From an uncultured Collinsella sp. (GTDB lineage Bacteria; Actinomycetota; Coriobacteriia; Coriobacteriales; Coriobacteriaceae), in the NCBI GenBank assembly GCA_958443615.1, contig CAUCLI010000004.1, positions 82,547 through 146,546 of the forward strand: a stretch of 64,000 nt of DNA. Direction: 5' to 3'. Shown in pieces: positions 54,880 through 63,227 of the stretch. Made by a program: the position numbers and the translations under genes. Every line of letters begins with the position of its first letter. Positions within the stretch are counted from its first letter, which is position 1. The notes beneath the pieces were generated by a model. The model made no database searches. It was not told the origin of the DNA and saw only the letters and a program-made list of their open reading frames with translations.

Positions 54880-56141
54880 GCCACATCCCTTCGCATCCAC
54901 GAGCGAAACGCCCAGTGGCCCGCGACTCCCCACACGGCGACGCCGAACACGGAGGACACCGTTTCCTGCCATGGCAGGAGGCCATAGGCCCCGAGATCGG
55001 TGAACCATTGGGAGCTCAAGGTCAACAACATGGCCGGCGCGGCAGCCAGCAGGGCGGCGGCGGTCGAAAACCCCAGCAGCGCGCAGAGCTTGCAGAACGC
55101 GAGCGGCAAAAAGGTGCAGACGGCAAGGCACGCCATGCGAACCTCGCTGCGCCCGAACGCCATCGACACCGCATGGGCCATGGCGATCAGCCCTGCCACG
55201 ATAAGGGCGCCGAGCACCAGCGAACATGCCATGTACGATGCCACCGTAAAATCCCGCCACGGGATGAACGGACGCGCCGATGCCCCTTGCATCGCGATGT
55301 TGAAGACGCTCGCCACATCGCTGCCCCATGCGGGGCCCATGCCCCATCCCAAGGCGAACGCCGTCGCGCCGATCGTGACCGCGCCGATGAGGGCGTACGC
55401 GGCGAGCGCGATGATGAGCGCCGCGGCGAAGCGCGGGAGCGGCGCGCGGCGCCCAAGGGCAGAAGTCGTCACAATCGAGAGGGCGCCGGTGCGCGCATCG
55501 AGCTCCGAGATGTACAGGACCACGGCGGCGCCGATGAGGGATGCCTCCGCGATCAGGACGGGCACCATTGTGCCGAACAGGAAAACATGGAGATCGTGGG
55601 TGACCGGACCCGCATACACGCTGCCCGCACCCCCCGTGCGCTCCAAATGCCCAGCGCGGTCCAGCCATCGGTCGTATTTGACGGCCGCCAATCCCCTTGC
55701 GACCGCCGTGTCCATATGGGCGATGACGTCTTGAGCGGACGTACGGGCATGCGATGGCACCGAACCCGCATCCATGTTCTCGGCACTCGCGAGCAACCGG
55801 TCTTTCAGCTCGCTTTCAGGGCGCCGTTCAAGCGCGCGCAGAAACGCGCCGTCGATCTGAGTCCCGGAATCGCGGGCGACGGCATCGACCTCGACCATCA
55901 TGGGGCGCAACCATAGATGGCCGAAGAGCAGCGCCGCGTTGAGGGCGAGCGAGAGCAACGGCAACGCCAGCATCCCCGGCACATGAAGCGCCTTGGCGAG
56001 CTCCTCGCGTATGAGGGTCGCCCGCCACGCCGCAAGGCGGCACGGCGCCGCGAGACCCTGTCTGCACCGGGCACCCATGCGCGAAGCGGCCTTGCGCGGG
56101 ACTTCCTCGCGCCGGGCGGCACCCTTCATGAAGCTCGCCAT
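54876..56141 (-). CDS. ABC-2-type permease
   Basis: A 421-residue membrane protein. A basic cytosolic N terminus is followed by a helix (GMLALPLLSLALNAALLFG), an extracytoplasmic domain of about 110 residues, and five or more helices (VPVLIAEASLIGAAVVLYI, FAAALIIALAAYALIGAVTI, YMACSLVLGALIVAGLIAM). Same architecture as its neighbour, suggesting a heterodimer. Start is uncertain (56144, 56141 or 56129); the GAGGGAG just after the ATPase stop favours the first two. Confidence 0.75.
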   Translation of the reverse strand: MASFMKGAARREEVPRKAASRMGARCRQGLAAPCRLAAWRATLIREELAKALHVPGMLALPLLSLALNAALLFGHLWLRPMMVEVDAVARDSGTQIDGAFLRALERRPESELKDRLLASAENMDAGSVPSHARTSAQDVIAHMDTAVARGLAAVKYDRWLDRAGHLERTGGAGSVYAGPVTHDLHVFLFGTMVPVLIAEASLIGAAVVLYISELDARTGALSIVTTSALGRRAPLPRFAAALIIALAAYALIGAVTIGATAFALGWGMGPAWGSDVASVFNIAMQGASARPFIPWRDFTVASYMACSLVLGALIVAGLIAMAHAVSMAFGRSEVRMACLAVCTFLPLAFCKLCALLGFSTAAALLAAAPAMLLTLSSQWFTDLGAYGLLPWQETVSSVFGVAVWGVAGHWAFRSWMRRDVA

Positions 56142-56149
56142 CATCTCCC

Positions 56150-57022
56150 TCACCGCCCCTCGGAGTAGCGCACCAAAAACGCGTCCTCGAGCCTCGGATC
56201 GACCGGAACCGCGCACTGCGGGACCTCACGCTCCGCACCATGGGGCGAAGCCGGCGCCGCAACGCGGAGCACCGTCGCGCCCTCGCGCTCGGCCTCGCTC
56301 AGCACCTGCCAGCCGGGGCCCAACGGCTCGCTCACCGGGACCTCGAACACGCGCCCGCGCAGTTCTTCGCACAACGCCGCCGTACTCGGATAAGCATGGA
56401 CGTGAGCGTTCTCGATGAGCACGATCTGACCCGCGATGGTCTCCACGTCGGACACGATGTGCGTGGAGAGGATGACCGTGCGGTCGCATGCCAGCTCATG
56501 GATGATGTTGCGGAAGCGCACGCGTTCGCGCGGGTCGAGACCTGCCGTGGGCTCGTCCAAGATCAAGATACGGGGGTCGTTCAGCAACGCCGTGGCGATG
56601 CCGATGCGCTGCACCATGCCGCCGGAGAAATCGCGCATGCGCCGGTCTGCCACGTCGGAGAGCCCCACGAGGTCGATGAGGTCGTTCGCGCGAGCCGCCG
56701 CGGCGCGCGCATCCATGCGCTGCAGTGCGCCCACGTACCTCAGGAACTTGCGCGGCGTGTAATTGGGGTAGTAGCCGAATTGCTGCGGCAGGTACCCGAG
56801 CTGAGCGCGATATTCCTCCCCCAGCGCGTGAATCTCCTCGCCATCCAGGCGTATCTCTCCCTCACTGGGAAACAGCAGCGTGGCGAGCATCTTGATGAGC
56901 GTCGACTTGCCGGCGCCGTTCGGCGCGATGAGACCCGTCACGCCCGCGGGGAACTCGACGCAGGCATCTTCGATGATGACTGAGGAGCCGAACGACTTGG
57001 AGACATGTTCCATAGCGAGCAT
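56150..57022 (-). CDS. ABC transporter ATPase
   Basis: A 290-residue ABC ATPase of the ABC-2/YxlF type. Walker A APNGAGKSTL, Q-loop YLPQQFGYYPNYTPRKFL, signature FSGGMVQRIG, Walker B LILDEPTAGLD and the H-loop STHIVSD are all present. The C-terminal 80 residues are an accessory domain. AAAGGA precedes the ATG at 57022. It sits between the membrane protein and the permeases of the same operon. Confidence 0.92.
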   Translation of the reverse strand: MLAMEHVSKSFGSSVIIEDACVEFPAGVTGLIAPNGAGKSTLIKMLATLLFPSEGEIRLDGEEIHALGEEYRAQLGYLPQQFGYYPNYTPRKFLRYVGALQRMDARAAAARANDLIDLVGLSDVADRRMRDFSGGMVQRIGIATALLNDPRILILDEPTAGLDPRERVRFRNIIHELACDRTVILSTHIVSDVETIAGQIVLIENAHVHAYPSTAALCEELRGRVFEVPVSEPLGPGWQVLSEAEREGATVLRVAAPASPHGAEREVPQCAVPVDPRLEDAFLVRYSEGR

Positions 57023-57050
57023 GGGACGTCCTTTCCCTGGTAGATAGCGA

Positions 57051-57857
57051 TTACGCGGGACTGCCGCCCGGCCGGCCGTTGTATGGGGCGACCCGGAGCC
57101 CTTGCAAGATTTGGACGACGAACAGCGAGGCGGCCCCCACCGCGACAAGCGCGAACATGACCGCAGGCACGCTCAGCACCACGTTTCCGAACTCGGGATC
57201 CATGGCGAGGGCGGCGCATCCGCCGAGCCAGACCGCCGGCGGGGCCACAATCGGAAGCGCGACGCCAGCTCGCGACCCCCTTCCCGCGCGGCGCACCCGC
57301 ATGCGTGAGAACAGGCGCATCAGCGCGAGCGCCATCGCCGCATACACGGACAGGCTCGCGCAGGAGACGCTCAGCATCCACTCGAACGAGGCGACGCGAG
57401 CGGAGGCGACCCACATGAACGCCGCGATGGGAACGCAGACCACGACCGCCGCCGCACCGAATGCGAGCATCCTCAAAGCGTCCAATTCACGCGGGGTGAC
57501 ACGGCATGCGGATCGCCACGCCATGGTTCCGCTCTCCACGTCCTTCCAGGTGCAAAGCGCTTGGACAAGCACGTAGAACACCGGCGCGACGATGAAGAGC
57601 GCGACCGCGACCTGCTCCGGCAGTCCGGCCGCCCATCCTGCGGGCACCAAGGCGAACAGGGCCGAGACCGTGGCGACGAACACACAGTCCTCCACACCGA
57701 ACACGAGCATCCCGGGAGTGACGGCGCGCGCGATCTCGCAAAGACGGCTGAGCGGGCGGGCGGGTTCGGGCAGGGCTGCATCGAGGATCCTCCCAACCGC
57801 GGCATCCCGCTCGGCCTCTGACATGCCGATGCCATTCATCCTCTTCATCGACTTCAC
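57051..57857 (-). CDS. Six-helix membrane protein of the sigma/ABC operon
   Basis: A 268-residue protein with a soluble N terminus of about 45 residues (AERDAAVGRILDAALPEPAR) and six membrane helices. The start overlaps the sigma factor stop by ATGA. Its place directly after the sigma gene suggests it could be the anti-sigma factor or sensor, holding the sigma factor at the membrane through the N-terminal part. That is an inference from position; no zinc anti-sigma motif is present. It could instead be another transporter subunit. Confidence 0.7.
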   Translation of the reverse strand: MKSMKRMNGIGMSEAERDAAVGRILDAALPEPARPLSRLCEIARAVTPGMLVFGVEDCVFVATVSALFALVPAGWAAGLPEQVAVALFIVAPVFYVLVQALCTWKDVESGTMAWRSACRVTPRELDALRMLAFGAAAVVVCVPIAAFMWVASARVASFEWMLSVSCASLSVYAAMALALMRLFSRMRVRRAGRGSRAGVALPIVAPPAVWLGGCAALAMDPEFGNVVLSVPAVMFALVAVGAASLFVVQILQGLRVAPYNGRPGGSPA

Positions 57858-58492
57858 CGGACTTCGACCTCCCTCAGATGCTCCTCCCGCTCGATCTGTG
57901 ATCGGACCGCCCGCACAGCCCGGTAATACCGCGCTTTCACGGCAGCCTCGGGCATATGCACGACCTCCGCGATTTCACCGAATGGACGCTCTGCACACAC
58001 GCGCAACCGTACGATGCGCTGCACGTCATCCGGATAGGTGCAGAGGAGCTCGCCGATGCGGACGGCTCGCGCGGAATTCGCGGCGAGCTCCGACAGCTCC
58101 CCCATCTCGTCGCATCCATCGGAAACCTCGCGGTCGAGCTCGTCCAGCGACACCGTTGCGGACGTCGAGTGGCTTGATCGCAACCAGTCGATCACCTTGT
58201 TCGAGGCGATGCGATAGAGCCATGTGCGAAAGGAGGCGCGCCGCGGGTCGAACCCCGGCAGCCCACGCAGCGCCGCCACGAAAATCTCCTGCGTCACGTC
58301 GCGCGCGTCCTCCGTGGATGCGATCTGCCTCAGTGCGAACCGCAGCATCTCGTCGTAATACGCGCGTACCAGCGTGTCCGCCTTGGCGCGCGACCCCGTG
58401 CGCACAATCGACCGCACCAGCCGCGCATCGCGCCGCGCCGCCGCGGTCGCCCCGCGGGTCTCACCCGAACCGAAAACGCTTCCCAACTCCAT
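57854..58492 (-). CDS. ECF-type RNA polymerase sigma factor
   Basis: A 212-residue sigma-70 family ECF factor. Region 2 is ADTLVRAYYDEMLRFALRQI with DARDVTQEIFVAALRGL and SFRTWLYRIASNKVIDWLR; region 4 is DVQRIVRLRVCAERPFGEIA with the helix-turn-helix MPEAAVKARYYRAVRAV. First gene of a five-gene operon with overlapping or close junctions. GGGAGGTG precedes the ATG. An ECF-like promoter (58518-58545) lies just upstream, suggesting it drives its own operon, as in the Bacillus sigY-yxl arrangement. Confidence 0.92.
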   Translation of the reverse strand: MELGSVFGSGETRGATAAARRDARLVRSIVRTGSRAKADTLVRAYYDEMLRFALRQIASTEDARDVTQEIFVAALRGLPGFDPRRASFRTWLYRIASNKVIDWLRSSHSTSATVSLDELDREVSDGCDEMGELSELAANSARAVRIGELLCTYPDDVQRIVRLRVCAERPFGEIAEVVHMPEAAVKARYYRAVRAVRSQIEREEHLREVEVR

Positions 58493-58517
58493 CTCATCAC
58501 CTCCCCATCTACTTCTA

Positions 58518-58545
58518 TATACGGCTCAGGCGTCTATTCGTTGCA
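58518..58545 (-). promoter_or_regulatory. ECF-like promoter of the sigma/ABC operon
   Basis: On the minus strand TGCAAC (58545-58540), 16 bases, then CGTATA (58523-58518). The AAC -35 and CGT -10 pattern is typical of ECF promoters. The predicted start lies about 18 bases before the sigma factor ATG. Confidence 0.5.
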
Positions 58546-58636
58546 AATACTGTGACGCTCCCGATCTTCAGCCATTCACTCCGACGCCAATGACGAGCAC
58601 GCCACAAAGCCAGGGCGCATGTCGAGAAACGAACAT

Positions 58637-58909
58637 CTACGTGGCAGAGTCAGCCAGCTCAATCTCAAGCAGATCCTCCATGGTGCAATGCAAGACGCGG
58701 GAAAGCGCCGCCACCGAACACGCCTGGGCGCGGTTGATATCCTTGTTTCTCTGCTCGTACATTTGGTTGGAGCGCAGCGACACCCCCGACCGATGCGCCA
58801 ACTCGCGCTGGCTCAGCCCCAGGCGCTTGCGCATCGCGGCGAGACGCGTCTCCCCTCTCGCCTGCTCGATGCTCTCTGCAACAAACTTCGCCACTCGTTC
58901 TTCGGACAC
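58637..58909 (-). CDS. Small XRE-family regulator
   Basis: A 90-residue protein with one Cro/CI-type helix-turn-helix (RKRLGLSQRELAHRSGVSLR, then SNQMYEQRNKDINRAQACSV) and a short acidic C terminus. It starts with GTG at 58909, eight bases after the YoaK-like gene stop, with GGAG overlapping that gene's end, so translation is likely coupled. It may regulate its own two-gene operon. Confidence 0.75.
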   Translation of the reverse strand: MSEERVAKFVAESIEQARGETRLAAMRKRLGLSQRELAHRSGVSLRSNQMYEQRNKDINRAQACSVAALSRVLHCTMEDLLEIELADSAT

Positions 58910-58917
58910 GCCGGGGC

Positions 58918-59583
58918 CTACTCCGCCGCCGCCTCGCGGTCGGAGAACATCATGAAGAACGCCGCGAGCAACAGCAGCGAGCAGATGCCGATGGCGGACA
59001 GGCCGAAACGCTCGAGGCACCAATTGCCCAGCACGGCACCGCACACGAACACGGCGATGACACCGAAGTACAGGACCCCGTTCACGAGGAAGCCGCGCTG
59101 GTGCGTGATGATGTAGTCGTCGACGTTCTGCAGGGCGCTGCGCAGGTTGCCGATGCACATGGTGGTGGCGATGCCGCGCCCGTGGATCTTGCGGAAGCTC
59201 TCGACCTGCATCCCGCAGGCGAGCGAGGTGAGACCGTTGGCGAGCATGTTGTGCTCGGGGGGCAGCAGGCCGACGCCGAGCAAGGTGAGGGCCTCGGCCA
59301 AAACCGTGAGCTGACGCCAATGCATGACGCTCGCGAAGCGCTCGTGCACGAGGTCGCTCATCATGATGCCGACGGAGAAGCACAGGACCGGAAGCAGGTA
59401 GCGCATGGCGAGGGCGGGGTCGCCCTCTGAAAGGTGCACACCCACGAGCAGGATGTTTCCCGTCTGGGCGTTGGCGAACACGCCGTCGCGGCCGACGTAG
59501 GAATAGACATCCATGAATCCGCCGACCAACGCCAAGATGATGCCGAGCTCGATCGACTCGGAAACTTGTTTCGCGCGTTGCAT
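58918..59583 (-). CDS. YoaK/DUF1275-family membrane protein
   Basis: A 221-residue protein with about six membrane helices. DUF1275 hallmarks: GGFMDVYSYVGRDGVFANAQTGN at the N terminus, then CGMQVESFRKIHGRGIATTM and GNLRSALQNVDDY. Function of the family is unknown. GGGGAGGG precedes the ATG at 59583. Operon with the XRE regulator downstream. Confidence 0.87.
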   Translation of the reverse strand: MQRAKQVSESIELGIILALVGGFMDVYSYVGRDGVFANAQTGNILLVGVHLSEGDPALAMRYLLPVLCFSVGIMMSDLVHERFASVMHWRQLTVLAEALTLLGVGLLPPEHNMLANGLTSLACGMQVESFRKIHGRGIATTMCIGNLRSALQNVDDYIITHQRGFLVNGVLYFGVIAVFVCGAVLGNWCLERFGLSAIGICSLLLLAAFFMMFSDREAAAE

Positions 59584-59886
59584 GCGGCCCTCCCCACTCT
59601 TTATGCCCGACATGTCATGACGCCTGGCACCCGTACAGCATATGCCATGCACGGCCCATGCGATAGCGCCTCGAAGATTTAACCACCGCGCCCTCGCCGC
59701 GCGAACCTCGCGAACCTCGATGAGAAGACGTTGGGCGCCCATCTTCGCATGGGGGCGCCCGCAGTCAACGATCGACGCTGCAATGATTCGATCTGTACCT
59801 GTCCCCAATTGGGCGTGTCCCCAATTGGGCGCCCTGACGCCCTCTTTACAAACCTACCTAATTTGTGGATTAGACTGAAATCGTAC
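59584..59886. other. 303-base intergenic region
   Basis: Between the YoaK-like gene (minus) and the mgtA promoter (plus). It holds the repeat at 59799-59834 and nothing else I can identify. Confidence 0.5.
59799..59834. repeat. Tandem GTCCCCAATTGGGC repeat (element D)
   Basis: GTCCCCAATTGGGC at 59801-59814 and again at 59817-59830 with a 16-base period. Each copy has the palindrome CCCAATTGGG. On the minus strand the sequence reads GGGGACAGG, the core shared with elements A and B. It ends in GGGCGCCC. Confidence 0.75.
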
Positions 59887-59914
59887 TTGACAGCCCCGAC
59901 GGGCGGTCTACACT
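59887..59914 (+). promoter_or_regulatory. Promoter of the mgtA leader
   Basis: TTGACA (59887-59892), 16-base spacer, TACACT (59909-59914). A perfect -35 and a four-of-six -10. Transcription would begin about 48 bases before the upstream ORF and about 310 bases before mgtA. Confidence 0.7.
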
Positions 59915-59967
59915 AGCGTGCGAATCTCGAAGAAGGCCCCGGCCGCGACCGAAAAGGGAGGTGCGTC

Positions 59968-60069
59968 ATGGACCATCCTGCCAGTAACTGCGCCCAGCAG
60001 GCCAGCAAACCCCGATTGCGCCGTGACGGTGCCCGCGGTCCGTATCCCCGCCTTCTGATCGGGCGATAA
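59968..60069 (+). CDS. 33-codon upstream ORF in the mgtA leader
   Basis: ATG at 59968 preceded at five bases by GGGAGGT, as strong a site as that of mgtA itself. The peptide starts MDHPASNCAQQASKP and ends GPYPRLLIGR; it has four prolines (4, 15, 25, 27) and six arginines. It ends 163 bases before mgtA. Between them three hairpins can form: 60134-60149, 60155-60170 and 60197-60211, the last just before the mgtA Shine-Dalgarno. By analogy with enterobacterial mgtL, translation of this ORF could sense Mg2+ (proline or charged runs destabilise ribosomes at low Mg2+). That role is inferred. Confidence 0.55.
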   Translation: MDHPASNCAQQASKPRLRRDGARGPYPRLLIGR

Positions 60070-60232
60070 ATCCCCGGGCATAGCGGACGCACGGACGCCC
60101 TCCGCCATCGCGACGCAACCGAATCGATGTCCCCGCGGCAACCGCCGCGATCGACCCATGCCTGCATGGGCGCATCTCCCCGTATCCGACCACGCACCCG
60201 GCAACGCCGGGACAACGTCAAGGAGGTGCCTC
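60070..60232 (+). promoter_or_regulatory. mgtA leader region after the upstream ORF
   Basis: 163 untranslated bases with hairpins CGCGGC/GCCGCG (60134-60149), CCCATGC/GCATGGG (60155-60170) and CCCGGC/GCCGGG (60197-60211). I do not recognise an M-box (ykoK) riboswitch. Confidence 0.45.
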
Positions 60233-63121
60233 ATGACCTGGATGAAGCACATCGACCGTATCGAAGCCAACAAAATGGGAGCGGGCTTCCGCATGGCCGG
60301 AAGCCGCGTGCGCCGCGGCATCCACCGCGCCATCGGCAGCGTAAGCTCGCATGTTCGCCACAACGCGAGCTCGGTCGCAGTGGCAAAGCGCACCTCGGGA
60401 CTCGACCCCGAGATCGCGCGCATCGGATCACTCGAAGCCACCGAGGTCATGGGCCTGCTCGGATGCGGCCCGCACGGCCTCACCGAGCAGCAGGCCCATC
60501 GCGTCCGCTCGGTGCACGGGGCCAACATCATCGCCCCCGAGCATCACGACCCGCTCTCCGCCCGCCTCTCCCGCGCGTTTTTCACGCCGTTCACCCTCAT
60601 CCTGCTCGCGCTTGCCGCGATCTCGCTGTACACCAACGTCTACCTCGCCGCGCCCGGTGAGGCCGACCCCTCCACCGCCGTCATCATCGGCATCATGGTC
60701 CTCATCTCCGGAGGCATCTCGTTTTGGCAGGACACCCGCGGAGCCGCCGCGGCTGACGCCCTGAAGGGCCTCGTCTCCATCACCTGCCGCTGCGTGCGCG
60801 AGGACACCGGGGCCGCGGAGATCCCGCTGGCGGACGTGGTCCCCGGCGACCTGATCGAGCTCGCCGCGGGCGACATCATCCCCGCCGACCTGCGCATCAT
60901 CTCGGCCAAGGACCTGTTCCTCACCCAGGCGGCCCTCACGGGCGAATCCGACCCCGTCGAGAAGACCCCCGCCGCCATCGATGAGCCCTCCGGGCGGGCG
61001 CTCGTCATCGACGATTGCGCGAACTTCGCCTTCGCGGGCACCACCGTGCAGAGCGGTTCGGGCACGGGCGTCGTCGTGACCACCGGTGCGCGCACCTACC
61101 TGGGCGGCATCGCGAGCGCGCTCGACGCACGGCCCACCGCCACGAGCTTCGACGCCGGCGTGGCCTCGGTCTCCCGTGTGCTCGTCGGGTTCATGCTCGT
61201 CATGTGCCCCATCGTGTTCGTCCTGTGCGGCCTCACCAAGGGCGATTGGCTCGACGCGCTGCTGTTCTCCATCTCCGTCGCCGTGGGCATCACGCCGCAG
61301 ATGCTGCCGGTCATCGTGACGACCTGCCTGGCGCGCGGCGCTGAGGCCATGCGCGCCAAGGACGTCGTGGTCAAGGAGATCTCCTCCATCCAGAACCTGG
61401 GCGCCATGGACGTGCTGTGCTGCGATAAGACCGGGACCCTCACGCGCGACAAGATCGTGCTCGAGCGCCATCTCGACGTGCTGGGCGCGCCCAGCGACCG
61501 CGTGCTCCGCCACGCCTATCTCAACAGCGTCTTCCAGACCGGCCTGCGCAACCTCATGGACGAGGCCATCATCGAGCGTGCCGAGGGCCTTGCCGCCGGC
61601 GACCGCAGCATGGACGCCCGGGCAGGCGAGGCCGGCGTGCGGACCTCCCCCGAGGCCGCGGCGATCGCCGGCGCGCGCGACCATTGGCGCCTGGTGGACG
61701 AGATTCCCTTCGACTTCGACCGTCGCCGCATGAGCGTGGTGGTCGAGGACGGCGCGGGCAAGCGCCAGCTCATCACCAAGGGAGCCGTCGAGGAGATGAT
61801 CGACGCATGCAGCGCGGTCGAGGTCGGGACTGAGGTCCTGCCGCTCACGCCCGATCAGGCCGGGCAGATCCTCGACCGCGTCCGCGGCCTCAACGAGCGC
61901 GGCATGCGCGTGGTCGGCGTGGCACAGCGAAACGACGTGCCGGCTCGCGACCTCACCGCCGACGACGAGCGCGACATGACCCTCATCGGCTACCTCGCCT
62001 TCCTCGACCCGCCCAAGGCAAGCGCCAAGGCGGCCGTGAAGGTGCTCGGTGATTTGGGCGTGGCCGTGAAGGTGCTCACCGGCGACAACGCCGCCGTGGC
62101 CGCGACCGTCTGCGAGCAGGTCGGCATCGACGCCCAGGGCATGCTCACCGGGGCAGACGTCGATGCGCTCGGCGACGACGAGCTCGCCGAGCGCGCCGAG
62201 CGCACGGGGCTCTTCGCCAAGCTCTCCCCGCTGCAGAAGGCCCGCATCGTGCGCGTGCTGCGCGAGCGCGGCGGGCACACCGTGGGTTTCATGGGCGACG
62301 GCATCAACGACGCAGCCGCCATGCGCGCCAGCGACTGCGGCATCTCCGTCGACACCGCCGTCGACGTCGCCAAGGAGAGCGCCGACATCATCTTGCTCAA
62401 GAAGGATCTCACCGTACTCGCCCACGGCATCGTCGAAGGACGCCGCACCTACGGCAACACCATCAAGTACATCAAGACCACCGCGAGCTCCAACTTCGGC
62501 AACGTGCTCTCCGTGCTCGTCGCCGCCGCGTTCCTGCCGTTTCTGCCCATGAGCGCGCTGCAGCTGCTCCTGCTCGGCATGGCGTACACGGTGAGCTGCG
62601 CCGCCCTGCCCTGGGACCGCGTCGACGAGTCGTTCCTCGCCCGTCCGCGCACCTGGGACGCGCGCGGCATCGTGAGCTTCATGCTCGGACTCGGTCCCGT
62701 GAGCTCCATCTTCGACATCCTGACCTTCGCCGCGATGTTCTGGGTCGTGTGCCCGCTCGTGGTGGGCGCACCCTGGGACGCCCTCGCCGATCCCGGCCAG
62801 CGCGCCCTGTTCGCCCTCGTCTTCCAGACGGGTTGGTTCGTCGAGTCCATGTGGACGCAGACCCTCGTGATCCACCTGCTGCGCACCGAGCGCCTGCCCT
62901 TTGCACAGAGCAAGCCGGCCGCGTCGCTCACGGCCCTCACGGTCCTGGGCGTCGGGGTCGTGACCGCCATGCCCTACGTTCCGGGCGTGAACGCGGCTCT
63001 CGACCTGGTGCCGCTTCCGGGCGCGTTCTTCGGCGTCCTCGCCGTGATGATGATCGGCTACCTGCTGCTCACGAGCATCGCAAAGGCGCTCTACGTCCGC
63101 GCCCACGGCGAGCTGCTGTAA
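60233..63121 (+). CDS. mgtA: Mg2+-importing P-type ATPase
   Basis: A 962-residue P-type ATPase of class IIIB. TGES in the actuator domain, phosphorylation motif CCDKTGTLTRDKIVLERH, LTGDNAAVA and the hinge GFMGDGINDAAAMRASDCG are present, with about ten membrane helices. It imports Mg2+ across the inner membrane. The start at 60233 follows AAGGAGGTG; a longer in-frame reading from 60158 has no site and lies in the leader. Expression is probably controlled by the long leader. Confidence 0.94.
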   Translation: MTWMKHIDRIEANKMGAGFRMAGSRVRRGIHRAIGSVSSHVRHNASSVAVAKRTSGLDPEIARIGSLEATEVMGLLGCGPHGLTEQQAHRVRSVHGANIIAPEHHDPLSARLSRAFFTPFTLILLALAAISLYTNVYLAAPGEADPSTAVIIGIMVLISGGISFWQDTRGAAAADALKGLVSITCRCVREDTGAAEIPLADVVPGDLIELAAGDIIPADLRIISAKDLFLTQAALTGESDPVEKTPAAIDEPSGRALVIDDCANFAFAGTTVQSGSGTGVVVTTGARTYLGGIASALDARPTATSFDAGVASVSRVLVGFMLVMCPIVFVLCGLTKGDWLDALLFSISVAVGITPQMLPVIVTTCLARGAEAMRAKDVVVKEISSIQNLGAMDVLCCDKTGTLTRDKIVLERHLDVLGAPSDRVLRHAYLNSVFQTGLRNLMDEAIIERAEGLAAGDRSMDARAGEAGVRTSPEAAAIAGARDHWRLVDEIPFDFDRRRMSVVVEDGAGKRQLITKGAVEEMIDACSAVEVGTEVLPLTPDQAGQILDRVRGLNERGMRVVGVAQRNDVPARDLTADDERDMTLIGYLAFLDPPKASAKAAVKVLGDLGVAVKVLTGDNAAVAATVCEQVGIDAQGMLTGADVDALGDDELAERAERTGLFAKLSPLQKARIVRVLRERGGHTVGFMGDGINDAAAMRASDCGISVDTAVDVAKESADIILLKKDLTVLAHGIVEGRRTYGNTIKYIKTTASSNFGNVLSVLVAAAFLPFLPMSALQLLLLGMAYTVSCAALPWDRVDESFLARPRTWDARGIVSFMLGLGPVSSIFDILTFAAMFWVVCPLVVGAPWDALADPGQRALFALVFQTGWFVESMWTQTLVIHLLRTERLPFAQSKPAASLTALTVLGVGVVTAMPYVPGVNAALDLVPLPGAFFGVLAVMMIGYLLLTSIAKALYVRAHGELL

Positions 63122-63227
63122 ACGCGGAGCGGAACGCCCCGAATGGAGCGCCCCGCCCTTCCCGCTGACATCGGGTCCCCGCAGCCATCAGATCCCCGCG
63201 CGGCCGAATGCCCCGGCTCCCCCTGTA

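Noticed and set aside
60158..60232. Longer N terminus for mgtA from 60158
   Set aside because: No ribosome binding site there; AAGGAGGTG directly precedes the ATG at 60233, and the upstream residues come from leader hairpins.
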